Positions 10,326-22,732 of a stretch of 64,000 nucleotides of DNA are shown here, in pieces. Source of the stretch: Pyrocephalus nanus (taxonomy: Eukaryota > Chordata > Aves > Passeriformes > Tyrannidae); contig CM076261.1 of assembly GCA_038380795.1 (NCBI GenBank), forward strand, positions 93,828,418 through 93,892,417, read 5' to 3'. The number at the start of each line of letters is the position of its first letter. Position 1 is the first letter of the stretch. The notes below the pieces were generated by a model. It saw nothing but the letters and a program-made list of their open reading frames with translations, had not been told where the DNA came from and did not search any database. The position numbers were made by a program, and so were the translations under genes.

Positions 10326-13305
10326 CACAATGAAAATTGCTGCACTCAAAGTGAGCTGGATGGACTGTTCCTCTGGTTATTCATCAGACACACTGATGAA
10401 TATCTGGAAATACCCAAATAACCAAACTCCTAAAATCCCTGCAGAACAGAACTTCTCCACAGGCCAAAAGTGAAGATATATTGAAGGAGCATGTCTTGAC
10501 AAAATGGACATCCCTCAGAGCATCACCCAATGAAATCTATCTCATTAAGATATCTGCAGCATAGGGGACCTCATTTGTAGTAATTTCATATCTTTTTAAA
10601 ATATGAGTCCCTTATTTGCTTTTGAAGCAATACAGAAATGCAGAGCCAACACATATTGAACATCTGTCCTGTATCTCCCTGATCTTGGGGCTTATTGATG
10701 CTCCTATTTTTGTCAGATTTGTCATTTGTAATTTTTGTCTTTTTTTTCTTGGTTAGTCCTTATCCCTCCTTTCTGGCTCAGTTCCTTGTCTCTCTCCCAT
10801 CTCCATGCTAAATTCAATCCCCCATTTCCATATCAATGCTTAATCTGGTTTTTTTCCTTCCCACTGAATTTTCTCAGTTTTTCATTCTCCTTCCTCCCCA
10901 ACATCCCTCATCCTGTTATCTGCCTGTCTTAGTCCCCTGTGTCCTATCAGATGGTATTTCATCCTGATAATTAGCCTCTGTTGGACCTCTTATTTGCAAC
11001 TCATCCCTTCCAAATCTGGCTTCACATCCAGTGTGTTCTAGTCTGGCATTATTCAGTCTTCAGTGTAACAACAAATTCTGATTTAACCTTTTACTGGGTG
11101 TATTCAGTTTAATTCTTTCTCATCCTTGCTTGGCTTGTTTCTTTGGGGTTTTTTCCCCCCACTCCTACATAACAAAGTTTCCTCCTTTCTCTGTCCATTC
11201 CCTGTTATTTCATGGAAATGTGGAAGGACAGATATCAAGAGAACATGAGAAGCATGGTCATTGGTGTCCCCTGAAATATCCCTTTTCCTGGCTTGAGCAA
11301 GCGTCTCAGAAATACATGAACATATACATAATTACAAATTTTCTAGGAATATTAAAGGTAGATAAGTTGTAAGAAAAATGTTTCTCAAGTGAAAAAGTTA
11401 GACAAAATCCCAGAAATGTAAAATGCAACTTAAAATTGAACAAGACAAGTTGCCTTATTACAAGTAGAATTATAATTTTCTAGGGGAAATGGCAACTTCC
11501 TGAACTTAAAAATCTACACAATTTCTTAGAACAATTTGTGGTGAAAGGGAAGAAGCAAAACCAGGGATGCCACAAAGATAGAAGGATTTTCTGCTGTCGT
11601 TATCCAAACCAGTTGTCATTCTGACTCCTGTAAGGAGCAAAATCCCTTCAAACTCAGCATTTCACACTGGAAATGCCTCCCTGCTTTAACCTGCACAGTG
11701 AAAAGAAACTGGGAAGAAATTAGTCACTTCACCTGCTGGTTTCCAACCCTGACATTCAGGGCTTTCTCAGGGACAATAGTTTTTCCTAAGGAACATTTTT
11801 GTCTTTGGCATCCAGTCTGTGATTTCTTGACTTGCTTTGAGGTGCTGGCAGCCCCTCTGGGAGGGGTTTCTCTGTAGAGCCACTCACAGTGGTCTGGAGT
11901 GATCCCAGCCGTCCTTGGCGCTGCTGACAGATCCCCTTTGCAGCAGTGCTTGAAAGCTGTCACACCTCTGCTGTCAGCCCCTGTCCCACTGATTTAATGA
12001 AATCACAGCAAGGAAGAGAAAGAAAAAGACAAGAGAAAAGCACTTCACTGGTAACTTTGAATGTGGACTCCTTTATTTGCCGACAAAACAGGAGCTGAAC
12101 CAGTGACACGCAGGTTTGCACCGTCTGTACTAAGACAGGACATCCTCAGGCTCAGTGGAGCCCTGGCAGAACCTGTATCCCACCTGGATAACGTGCAGAA
12201 GCCACCACAGGAAACACCAGGTTGAAATTGTCAATCTGATTAATTGTCCTAGAAACAGCAGTTTTGACTGTAGGAGATTGAGCACAATCTGGGGAAATGA
12301 CTTTTTTTCTGCTTTCACATGAGGGTCCAGCTCTTGTTTTCTCCATTGAACTCAAGGAAAGTTATTGCTTATATTTAGATAAAAATTAAGTGATTAACCT
12401 GTGGTACAAGGAGTTACCAATCTTTATTAATCTGAGCCCAAATCCTACTCCCAAAAGAACTCTGGGGTCCCATACATTGCACACATGATGCACAAAATTA
12501 TTGGGAAAATGTACTTCCATAACTTCTTACTTTACATACTGCTTGAAAATTTTCTGGAGTTTAATAAGTCCTGCAGTAGCAATGGAATAATAAAAAAAAC
12601 CTTTGGGATCATTGCATTTCAATTTTTCAGGGGCCTTTTTTAATGACAGGCTGAAAGAAGACAAAGCTCTGTATTTTCCTCCTTGCAAAGCACTTTGGAA
12701 TCTATGGATTTACAGAGCTCCTGCAGAACTGAGCATTGCTGTTATCACTGTGGGGGGCTACCAGGGAAGATGTCATGGAACTGATCCTTTTTCAATGGTG
12801 TTGTACTCAATTACTACCCATTCTAGTCTTTCCCCTTCCTGTGTTTCTATTTCTGTATGGTTTAAAAAAAGGTGGGGTCCAGGGAAAGGGAGAGGCATTT
12901 TCCCTGGTAAATCAATTAACTTCTCCAATCCAGCAAACTGTGAAAAAATACAATAACTCTCTTTAAATGTTCCATTAGGGTCCAGTAACAGCTCATTAGA
13001 TTATACAAGGTATGTGTAATTGCCCAGAAAAGATGCACTACCTTCCTCCAATGCTTAATTTAATCTCCACTCTTTACATACAACTATAACCACCCACTAA
13101 ACAAGATTCATGGCCTCCTGCCCAATGGTATGTGTGTGTGAGTCTGTGTTTTAAACACCAGAATGTGTTTAAAAGTCAAAACTGGCTTTATTTGCAGTTG
13201 CTTGCTAGAATCCTGCAAAACTACGCTGTAGAGAGCAGGCACTGTCCTTACAGGACATCTTCAAGTTGATTGGAAATACCTCACTGTATTTTGTGTTTGC
13301 TGCCT
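10326..13305. other. unique DNA, no recognised gene
   Basis: About 10730-10935 is pyrimidine-rich. About 11850-11990 is somewhat richer in G+C. Neither has a coding signature or a known repeat. A short TG run lies at about 13130. Confidence 0.5.
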
Positions 13306-13845
13306 GAAGTGATTGTCCCCCTGGGCTGGGCACTGGTGAGGCCACACCTCAAATCCTGGGTTCAGTTTTGAGCCCCTCAAAACAAGAAAGACATTGAGGG
13401 GCTGGAGCTTGTCCAGAGAAGGGAATGGAGCTGGGGAAGGGTCTGGAGCACAAGTCTGAGGGAGCTGGGGGGGCTCAGCCTGGAGAAAAGGAGGCTCAGG
13501 GGGGACCTTCTCACCTTCTACAACTTTCTGAGAGTGTAGAGAGAGGAAAGTTGGTCTCTTCCCACGGGTAACAAGTGACAGGATGAGAGGAAAAAGCCTC
13601 AAGTTGCACCAGTAGAGGTTTAGGCTGGATATTAGGAAAAAAAATATTGGCTAAAAGGGTGTCAAGCATTGGAATAGGCTGCCCAGGGAAGTGGTAGAAT
13701 CATTATTCCTGGAAGTGTTCAGAAGGTGTGTGGGGGTGACACCTGGGGACACGGTTCAGTGGTGGCCTTGGCAGTGCTGGGTTAATGGTTGGGCTGTATG
13801 ATCTTTGAGGTCTTTACCAGCCTTAATGATTCTCTCATTCTATGT
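13306..13845 (+). mobile_element. CR1: CR1 LINE, about 540 bp, ORF2 C-terminus plus 3' UTR
   Basis: Contains in order 'gggcactggtgaggccacac', 'agaaagacattgaggggctg', 'ctggagcacaagtctgaggg' (ORF2 'LEHKS.E.L.EL' region), 'ctggagaaaaggaggctcag' (LEKRRL), 'gcattggaataggctgccca', 'ggcagtgctgggttaatggt', then 'ttaatgattctctcattcta' as tail. Frames are broken by stops and indels. 5'-truncated, as is usual for CR1. Confidence 0.96.
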
Positions 13846-14285
13846 GAGATCTGGAAGATACCAAGCTCTACTGGAGAAATCTGTGAAAACAAGGTAACTG
13901 TTTTATGTATAATTCTACTGTTAGATTTTTATGTGATAGATGTATTTTGGGTTTGGGGTTTTTTTTTCTCTTAGCTGCCACAGTAGAAGATGCAGAGACT
14001 TTGATTTCTCCACACAGCCTTGGCTTTTCTTCTTTCTGGGTCCTTTCCCTTAATATTATAGCATTAATTATTAAATATTCTTCCCCTCTCCTCCAACAGA
14101 AATGAGGTCCCTGTGACCAGCTCTGCCTCTGTTCACCTCTGCAGCCTTCACAACTGAGTGTCTGAGCACCCTGGAGTCCTCAGGGCCAGGGAAGTTCACA
14201 CTTCCAGGCTTGAAAGTTACAACATTTCCTAAACCCTGATCCCCCATTTTGGACCAGAGGAGGTTGTTTTCATGGAAAGCATTGA
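13846..14285. other. unique spacer, no recognised feature
   Basis: Lies between two + strand CR1 copies. Includes a T8 at about 13961. No gene recognised. Confidence 0.5.
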
Positions 14286-14484
14286 AAGCATTGGAACAGC
14301 TGCATGTGGAAGTGGTGGAGTCACCATCTCTGGGAGTGAACAAAGAACATGTGGGGATGGCATTTGAGGACATGGTTTAGTGGTGGGCTTGTTTTAGCAG
14401 GGAACAGGGCGTGGGTTAATGGTTGGACTTGATGAACTTAAAGGTCTTTTCTAACCTTATCAATTTTATGATTCTACGATTCAA
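14286..14484 (+). mobile_element. CR1: CR1 LINE 3' end
   Basis: Reads 'gtggtggagtcaccatctct', then 'gggttaatggttggacttga' and 'aaaggtcttttctaacctta', ending 'attttatgattctacgattc'. It carries the same 3'-end type as the 13.3-13.8 kb element, with a small disruption where 'ggcagtgctggg' should be. Confidence 0.92.
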
Positions 14485-14631
14485 TCTCAAGGGGATCATT
14501 TGGATAAATTTCTGATTTTCGGATATTAAGAACTCTTTCTTCATCTTCAGGTGAATCAGGATAACAGGTAACATTTTTAAAATTATCATTACTATTACTT
14601 TCACTTTCCTGCAAATGAAAACACTTTTACC

Positions 14632-14772
14632 AGCTTGCCCAGAGAAGTTGTGGATGCCCCATCCCTGGAAGTGTCCAAGGCCAGTTTGGATGGGGCTCTG
14701 AGCAACCTGGGATAGTGGAAGGTTCCAAGCTGCTTATGACCTTATAACCTAGAGTATTCTATGATTCTATAA
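14632..14772 (+). mobile_element. CR1: CR1 LINE 3' end
   Basis: Reads 'gcccagagaagttgtggatg', 'atccctggaagtgtccaagg', 'ggatggggctctgagcaacc', then 'gtattctatgattctat'. A different 3'-end type from its neighbour 150 bp upstream, so a separate insertion in the same orientation. Confidence 0.92.
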
Positions 14773-16486
14773 AATCTCTCATGGGAAAACCTATTTTCCT
14801 TTGATCAACCAGATAAGAAAAGGGAAACAGCTAAAGCTTTGGAACCTCTCTGTTCCTGCAAGAGCTAGAAATCAGACTATTTTTCTTTGAAGTAAACATA
14901 TCTTACTAAAAAATAAGCTTCTCCAGCACCTCCATGTCTCCTTCATATTTGCTGATAACTACAAAAAAATTGCCTTTTTTTGGTAAAATCTCATCTGCAA
15001 AATGTTAAGTGGTCAGAATTCCAGGCCAGTGAAAGAATTTGGGAGGGATATAACATGGTGTTTGGTCCCAGTTCTCTGAAAAGTGTCTCTTCTGCTCCTC
15101 TGCTTCATTCCATGTTTTCCCCTTCCTGATAAAAGGCCATTTTTCTTCCTGTGCCAGCCTGTACAGCACATCAATCCTTATTTGTAGCTCCTGTGATTTC
15201 CAGACTATTGGTTTATAAGAAACAAATAGAGGTTTCAAGTTCTCCCTGGTGCAGCATCTGTTGGACAGTCGCTGACTTTGCTGGGATTAAAAATGCTAAA
15301 AAGGCGCTGGGGCAGAAAATACAGCACTTTCTAAAGTGACATGGTGGGCATGTGTCACACATACAACTAGGGATGGGAAATTAAAACAGCTTGGAAAACA
15401 CTGATTTACTCTGTAAAAATAATCCTACTGAAGCTTAAAGTCCTCCTACAGTTTATTGTGTAGTGATTTATCCTTAGTTTCACCATGAAAAGTTTCTTCT
15501 GGGTGGATGAGATTTGCTGAAACAAAGTGAGGCACCTGGACAGTAATACAGGCACCAATTGAATTAAGCCAAAATGGAGTCATCTTGCACCTGGAGTAAA
15601 ATATAAACACTTTCCCAGGCTCTAGATGGGAATATTTTCAGAGAGCTCTGACATTTTAATGCACAGACTGTACTGAGAGGTAAGACATAAGGAGAAAGCT
15701 GACTTATGGAGCCTTCTTTTTTTCTGCCTGGGCACCTCAAAGATTTCATATGGTTTAGTGAGTACAAATGTTCTTAATTCTCCAGTCAAGATGAAAATAT
15801 TGGAAAATTGAGAAACATATTGAAATAGACTCTTGAAATGAAAAGGCTCTGCTGTTAAATAGTCCCACAAAATGAGCTTCCTGGTTTCACAAAACATTTT
15901 TGTTTGACTCCAATAGAAGCATCTGGGTTTAGTGTTGGTTTAGAGTTAGTGAGTCTTTAAGTAAATTTCGGAAGGAAAAATCATTTCAGAAGTAAATTAC
16001 TGAAGAGCTTCATTGTGAAACTTCTTCCCTTCCTGCCTTCTTGTCTCCTTGTCTTCCTTCTCCTCTCCCTTTTTTTCTTCCTCAGGATTTCTCTTCCACT
16101 TTATCTCTTTCCTTTGCTCTTTCTCCTAATTATTACCAACTTGTAAGATCAGCAAAACTTTGCAACCAACTAATATGCAACACCAAAAAGCTCTATAGTG
16201 TCTTGTGGAAGAAAATGTACAAACTCACGAGCAAAACTAAAAAATGAGTTGGTAAAATTCACACAGGAGAAAGCAGGGAGGCTCAGCTCTTCCTAATCCC
16301 AGGTTTGTATTTTCCTGCTTCTCTTTTCACCATTTCCACATAACACAGTAAAGAACAGAGTCCAGTGAAGTGGAGCATAATTTTTGAAATCAATCTATGC
16401 TTGTCTGTTCATCTAAACCTCCTGAAACTGCACCAGAAGAGATGGATGTTAGACACTCCTACATGGAAAGTGCTTCTGTGTGAAGA
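14773..16486. other. unique DNA, no recognised gene
   Basis: Nothing recognised apart from the pyrimidine-rich run at 16020-16085. Confidence 0.5.
16020..16085. repeat. C/T-rich low-complexity run
   Basis: Nearly all pyrimidine ('cttccttctcctctcccttt' core) with a few G interruptions. Simple sequence, no repeat unit. Confidence 0.8.
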
Positions 16487-16809
16487 TGGTGAAGGGTCTA
16501 GAGGGGAAACCATACGAGGAACTCTCTCTGGTGACAGAACCTGAGAGAGTGGCATGAAACTCTGTCAGAGGAGGTTTAGGTTGGATATTAAGGAAAAGGT
16601 CTTCCTCCAGAGGGTGGCTGGGCACTGGAACAGGCTCCCCAGGGAAGTGGTCACAGCCCCAAGCCTGACAGAGCTCAAGATGCATTTGAGCAGTGCTGTC
16701 AGGCACATGGTGTGACTTTTGGGGATGGTCCTGTGCAGGGCCAGGAGTTGGACTCAATCCTTGTGGGTGTCTTCTAACTCAGGAGATTCTATGAATCTAT
16801 GATTCTATG
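16487..16809 (+). mobile_element. CR1: CR1 LINE 3' end with internal deletion
   Basis: Starts at 'ggtgaagggtctagagggga' (ORF2 'EGSRG.PYEE' equivalent) and jumps after 'ccatacgaggaac' straight to 'tctctctggtgacagaacc'. About 100-150 bp that other copies carry between these points is absent. Then 'gaggtttaggttggatatta', 'gggcactggaacaggctccc', 'gtgcagggccaggagttgga', ending 'attctatgaatctatgattc'. It is the 'capped' 3'-end type. Confidence 0.93.
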
Positions 16810-17252
16810 TAATTCTTTACTAGAACACTCTTTAGGAGTTATTTGCACCTAAGAAGTCATCAATCACAACAGCAGCCTACAAGGCTGTCAGGGAATTTCC
16901 ATAGGTACCCTTGGAGTGGTTTGCTAGATCATAGAATCATAGAATCATAGAATCAACTGGGTTGGAAAAGACCTTCGAGATCATCAAGTCCAGCCCTTGC
17001 TCCAACCCTGCCGTGGTTCCCAGCCCATGGCACTGATGCCACATCCAGTCTGTCCTTAAACACCTCAAGGGATGAGGACACCACCCCCTCCCTGGGCAAC
17101 CCATTCCAATGGCTGATCATTCTCTATGTGAAGAATTTCTTTCTAATGTCCAACCTAAACCTCCCCTGGCTGTGCCCTCTTGTTCTACTGCTGGTTCCTG
17201 GGAGAAGAGACCGACCCCCACCTGGCTGGGAGGTGTAGAGAATGATGAGGTC

Positions 17253-17483
17253 TCACCTGAGCCTCTTCTTCTCTAGACTAAGCAACTGCAGCTCCCTCAG
17301 CCTCTCCTCATAGGATTTGTTCTCCAGTCCCTTCCCCACTCTCGTTGCTCTTCTCTGCCCCTGCTCCAGCCCCTCCATGTCCTTCCTGAGCTGAGGGCCC
17401 AGAACTGGACTCAGCACTCCAGGTGCAGCCACACCAGTGCTGAGTCCAGGGGAAGAATCACTTCCTTGCTCCAGCTGCCACAC
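17253..17483 (-). pseudogene. CR1 ORF2 C-terminal fragment
   Basis: Encodes 'EQGQRRATRVGKGLENKSYE' then 'ERLRELQLLSLEKKRLR', the conserved segment near the C-terminus of CR1 ORF2. It is out of frame or separated from the RT fragment at 17695-17970. Part of the same dead element. Confidence 0.9.
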
Positions 17484-17694
17484 CCTTCCTGATCCAGGCC
17501 AGGATCCATTGGCCCTCTTGGCCCCCTGGGCACACTCTGGCTCCTGTTCAGCCTCCTGTCAATCAGCACCCCCATCTCCCTTCCTGCCTGGCTGCTCTCC
17601 AGCCACTCTGTCTCAGCCCATGGGGCTGCCGGGAGTTGCTGTGGCCAAAGTGCAGGACCCGCACTTGGCCTGGTTGAACCTCATCCCCTTGGAA

Positions 17695-17970
17695 TCAGCC
17701 CATGGATCCAGCCCTCTGCAGAGCCCTCCTGCATTCCAGCAGATCAACACTCCCCCTCAGCTTGGTGTCATCTGCAAATTTGCTAATGATGGGCTCAATC
17801 CCCTCATCCAGATCATCAATAAAGATGTTAAACAGGACTGGGCCCAGCCCTGATCCCTGGGGGACACCATTGGTGACTGGATCCCAACTGGATGCAGCCC
17901 CGTTCCCCAGCACTCTCTGGGCTTGGCCCTCTAGACAGTTCCTAACCCAACAGAGAGTGCCCCTGTCCAA
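17695..17970 (-). pseudogene. CR1 ORF2 reverse-transcriptase fragment
   Basis: An open stretch of 91 codons in the 1.06-kb CR1. It encodes [20 protein letters not shown] (RT motif region B, GxPQGS) and FADDTKL (motif C, the catalytic xxDD box). These lie near residues 34-75 of this fragment. The N-terminal half of RT, the endonuclease and ORF1 are absent. Family role: target-primed reverse transcription of CR1 RNA. This copy cannot do it. Confidence 0.93.
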
Positions 17971-19087
17971 GCCATGGGCTGTCAGTGTTATATAGAGACC
18001 TAACCTGGGAGTAGTTTGAAAAGCAGTAGAAAATTTGAAAATTCAAGTAACATGTGCAGTGAGATATGGGAGAAGATAGTTTTTCTTCTCCCAGATGTTA
18101 TGACTTTTCAGGTTTTAGTAAGAGAAACGCAACTTCCATGAAATGTGTGGATCTGGACATGTTTCTGTCCTTTGAATTCTTGGCCCTGGAGAACTGAAGT
18201 ACAACCAATTCTGATTTCTTTTAAAGGTAGAGATACAAAGTGATTCAGGAAAGAATTCCTCTTCCAGTCCATGTTTAAGGACACTCTGAAAATCCATCAG
18301 AATCTGGCAAATGCCTAATTGGTAATTTAGTGAATGAATGTCATAACAAATAACAAAGCACATTTTTTTTCCTCATAATTGAATTATTAATTAATATACT
18401 AATGTAAGTCTCTTTACTAAGGCATAGATATGTGTCTACTATTTTTAACTGATCTAAAGCCCACCTGACCTCTTTGAAAGGACAAGGCTATGCTTGCCAG
18501 GGCCAAGTGTCTCCTGGAGTTTGATACTGGTTAAAAAGTCACTCAGTTTAATCCTGGACAAATGTAAATCTAATATCCTGCAGTGGATGTTAGTGGGGTT
18601 GCTTCACTCCAGCCCAAGTCTCATCAGAAGTAATCAAGCACAGCAATGGAGAGATTGTTCTCTGTAAGACAAGCGACAAGCAATCTCTGAACCAAAGTTA
18701 TATTTCCATGCTTGGTATAAAAACACAATGATGAAAAAAATGATAAATATTGGAAGCACAGTGGTGGCAAATTGAAGAGCATTAGGAATTAAATGGTGGT
18801 GAGAAATGGGAACTGACACAATTTAAATGAAATTTTAAATAGGGGTTTATTCACTGCGAGAGGTGCTTGGACAAAAACCACTTCTCTCGTCTCGTTTGAC
18901 ACACCCCTCCCTCTGAAAATGTTTGAGAGTGCTCTTTTCCACCTCTGTGGGAGCATAAAAATGCAAAGGTATGTGTGTTCATGGGAAAATTTCACATCTG
19001 TGTTTGGCCAAAATCTTCTATAACACCTCAGCATCTTAATCATTCATCAAAGTGTGAATAAGTGACATATTTCTTTTTCTGTTTTCC

Positions 19088-19117
19088 TTTTTTTTTTTTT
19101 TTTTTCTTTTTTCTTGG
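19088..19117. repeat. poly(T) run
   Basis: T18 followed by 'cttttttctt'. Simple sequence in unique DNA. Confidence 0.9.
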
Positions 19118-20922
19118 CAGAAAACAAAGCCCATACATGAAATATAACTTGATACATTCTCTGACCTGGGATGAACGGACAGATGAACAAACCATCTTAC
19201 GGGAGCAGTTCTAACAATTACTAAATTTGTACCAATTTTTCATAATAAACCCGATCACCTACTACTAATAACACTAATACAGGCACTTGTGGTAATAATA
19301 ACCCAAATTTAATAACAAGGCAGCAATCACGGTTTTCTCTGTGTATGTGTTCCAGCCACTTTACATACATTATAAAGTCATGGATCATTTGAGAGTGCCT
19401 GAGGGAAAATAACATGGTAAATGTTGTATAAGTATTATCTCCAAGCCTTAAAGCCGTTCGCTATGAGCTGGTGCCACTTTCAGCTCATATTAAAGCTTAA
19501 CTGGTTAAAAAAAAAAATAAAATACAAGAACAAGGAATTTTAAGCAGGACTTGCTTCACTTTGGGTGTGCATCTGCAATTCTCACACATAATTAGAGCAC
19601 AGAAATGCCACAGGTGACCCCTGTCTCATCAGGAATTCAGACATCACGATGTTGAACATGAAGCCCTGGCAGTATTACTCCCCTGCGAGCCAAGTGCAAT
19701 ATTACAAATCTTACTAAAGAACATTGTTCCAAGCATAGAATACCTCTGAGACAATTAAATCACCATTTGTGATGAGAAGAAAAAAAGGAAGAAAGAAAGG
19801 AAAAAAACCTAAGGATCAAATAAACCATTTGAACTGGGACTTCTTGATCTGTTTCATGTAGGCACCTTGTTGCATGGGTGGGAGAGCTCAGGGACGTCAG
19901 AGAGGAGATCAGCAATTCCAGGGCTGTGCTTAGGTGACAACCCTGAAGGGAGATCAGCTGAGGACTCCCTGAGAAATAAAAAATTCCCTTTTTAGCATCA
20001 GTGGAGAGCAGGGAGTTAAATCTCTAAGCAATTTCAAGTGTGCAGCTCAGGTCTCTCAGCCTTTTGCTCAGCACATCAATCACGAGAATCAGGTACTTAA
20101 GTCAGTCCAATTATTTTCATTGATGTCCTTGAGCTTGATTAAGATCTGAATTATGACTTCATGTATTGTCTGCTCAGAGGGGGGGCATTTAAACAATCAA
20201 GACTGGCCTCAGAGAACAAATAGATGATATTATGAGAGTGGAGACTTAGCAAGGCCGGAGGAGTGGTCTTAACAGGGAGCACTAACTGCTGAGTACTCTG
20301 AGAACTCCTCCAAGGGAAGAAAACACAGCATTTCCCACCTTGCCTTTTAGCTGCCCATGTGGAGTGGGGAAATATGGTTTTTTAGCCCATGAACTGACAG
20401 GAGAATACAGAGAGGAGCCTGGGGGAATGCTCTGGCACACAGCTGGTATAGCAGCATGGATTTTGCATTTGAGCATGTTTTTAAAAAGAGCTCATAACTG
20501 AATTCAGTGAGGACCTGGTCCTTACTGTGTCTTGGCTGTGTTTTGGGGAACTCCAGGGTGCACAAGTCCTATTTGGGATCTGACCCTTTCCTTTCCAACT
20601 CACTTCCATGAGTAATCCTTCTGTTCCCTTTCTAGGAAAACTATCTGAACCAAAATTTATCTCTGAGTGTATTTGCACTGTTTCTCACTGCAGTTTGAAA
20701 CAAGCCTTCATTGTGGTTTCTTCTTGAGTGTAGATAAAGGCACAGAGGGTAAACAAGACTTGTGAAAGGGATTGTGACTTGCTGACTGTTTACACACTTC
20801 ACATTCTAATTTAACTAAACTTTGCATTTACTGAATGGCTGCAAAGATGATCTCTCTAGTCTATCCAGATCTTACTTTCATATCCCATAAAATTTAACTG
20901 CTTTGTTCTGGGAGTTTGATTA

Positions 20923-20987
20923 TTTGTTTGTGGGGGGTTTTTTGTTTGGTTGGGTTTTTTTTAGTTTTTGTTTTGGTTTTCTTTTAT
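20923..20987. repeat. G/T-rich simple repeat
   Basis: Almost only G and T on +, with G6, 'ttggttggg' and 'gttttggtttt' units. One of several such tracts in the window. Confidence 0.85.
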
Positions 20988-21868
20988 GCAAATCCGAAGA
21001 CAGTGTATTGGAGTTCACTAAAGGTTCCAAAAAACTTCATCCGTATCTGGAGTGGAATTCAGATGCCTACACAGAGATATCTAGATGCATTTTAAAAGCC
21101 CTTGGTATCTGCTGGTAGACATGAGTACGGAAACTGCTGTGCTGCCTTGAGTTTGAGTTTGCAAATGGGTGTCAGGCAGGATACACTGAGACATTTCAAA
21201 TGGCACCAAAAAGCAATGTTGTGGCACTCAAGTTAATTTCTTGCAGGGATGGAGACACAGAATACACATTTCTATTTGCTAAAGGAAAAATAGAAATTAA
21301 TCTAGTATTTCCAGTAAAAAATAAGAATTATTCCTGTGGCAGTGTGATTTGTAGGAGTCACAGAGGACATATACTTAAAGAATACCTCAACTTTGCTATT
21401 TAAATGCTCATTTTGAAAGTGGCTAAAGAGAGATACCAGGCAAAAGCTTAATTCTTTAAAAACCAAGTAACAACTAGAAGGGTGACCAGAACTGCTAGTT
21501 CTGTTTTTCTTTGCACACATCAAGTTTTCCCATCTCAACGCAAATAAATATCCAATATTTGAGTTCATTAAAGATATCTTGACACAGATGCTGCCTCCAG
21601 AGCCTGGCATGTCACCTTGTTGTGACCTGTGACCTCAGCTCTGCTGTCTCACTTCCTGTGGGTTTTGGTTCAGGGTCACAAGTTGCAGCCACTACACTGA
21701 TGTGGCCTTTTTTCCATTAAGTAGGAACATTTCTACCAGGCAGTAAAATGCTTATTTGTTGGTTAAAACAAGACAGGTACGAGAACAAGGTTGTTGGGGA
21801 GCTGTGTGGTCATTGAACGAGGTTTTCCCATAGGATTTATTTGTTTCTTTGTTTGTTTACTATTGCAG

Positions 21869-21921
21869 AAACCTTTTGCGAGAAGAAGCGAAAGCAGCTC
21901 GAAACAAAGAGCTGGAGCGGG
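21869..21921 (+). CDS. candidate 53-nt internal exon, gene unknown
   Basis: A T-rich tract (about 21837-21859) is followed by 'actattgcag' ending at 21868, a good acceptor. The donor 'gtgagc' starts at 21922. The 53 nt have four CpGs, far above the surroundings, and all three forward frames are open. One frame reads NLLREEAKAARNKELER, a charged helix-like peptide; the others read KPFARRSESSSKQRAG and TFCEKKRKQLETKSWSG. I do not recognise a gene from any of them. The length is not a multiple of three, so if real it would change phase on skipping. It could be an alternative or lncRNA exon, or chance. No partner exon was found in the window. Confidence 0.3.
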
Positions 21922-22498
21922 GTGAGCATTCCTGGAAATGCCACAACCACTTAGGATGACAAGGTCAGTTTATATGTGCTCCCTTTCTTCTGTTTGTGCT
22001 CCAATCTAATCAGCTGAATCCAGGCAAGGGGAAGGAAAACATCCCTGCCACAAACACTCAGTCTGTAAACTCCTCCACTTTCTCTCAGCCAGCAGGAATG
22101 CTCTCTGAACTGATCGGGACTTTTCCACATGCCAGGATGAATGTTGTCATTTCAGGGCTTTAGTTTTCTCTGGCCCCATTTTGAGGGGGAGAGAGAGGAA
22201 TGGGGCAGAATGAATGGAAACATGAGGCAGATAAAGAATACCCTGTGGGAGCCCTCAGTGCTTGACTACAATCTTATCTTTCTAGAAGTCAGAAGATATT
22301 GAGGTGTCTGTTCAGGTCCTGGTAAAACAGATATTGCTCCTATTTTCACCTTTGTAAAGCAGAGTTCTCAGAGAATCTCATGTCTAGCCATTAGAAGCAG
22401 CCCAGATTCACAGTGATTCAGAGCTCAGTTCATGGGAATTTTGGTCCCTATGATGTCTGGTGGAATTGATGTGATTTCCATTCCACATGGAACTTACC

Positions 22499-22732
22499 CA
22501 CCAGGTGAGTTTTAAATTGGATATTAGGAAAAATTTATTTACTGAGAGAATGTCCAGGCATTGGAACAGGCTTCCCAGGGAAGTGTGGGAATCACCATCC
22601 TTGGAAATGTTCAAAACGTGTACATGTGGCACTTAGGGACAAGGTTTAATGGTGAACATGGTGGTGCTGGGTTAACAGGTGGATTTATGATCTTAGAGGT
22701 CTTTTCCAACTCAAACAATTCTATGATCCTGT
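22499..22732 (+). mobile_element. CR1: CR1 LINE 3' end
   Basis: Reads 'gttttaaattggatattagg', 'ggcattggaacaggcttccc', 'gtggtgctgggttaacaggt', then 'ttctatgatcctg'. 5'-truncated within the ORF2 C-terminal region. Confidence 0.93.

Larger units (their letters stand above)
16927..17985 (-). mobile_element. CR1: CR1 LINE, about 1.06 kb, longest copy, with RT remnant
   Basis: On + it starts with three tail units ('atcatagaatcatagaatc'), so the element reads on -. From its 3' end inward: 3' UTR to about 17250, the ORF2 C-terminus (SYEERLRELQ...SLEKKRLR, about 17253-17340), the linker, then reverse-transcriptase motifs at 17695-17970. It is truncated 5' inside the RT domain at about 17985. The frames are interrupted, so it is inactive. 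A clean tail and high similarity to remembered CR1 suggest it is among the younger copies here. Confidence 0.97.
17986..22498. other. unique DNA with simple repeats and one exon candidate
   Basis: Free of CR1 for 4.5 kb. Holds T18 (19088-19105), a purine-rich run (about 19770-19806), a G/T-rich tract (20923-20987) and the splice-bounded segment at 21869-21921. The rest is unrecognised. Confidence 0.5.
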
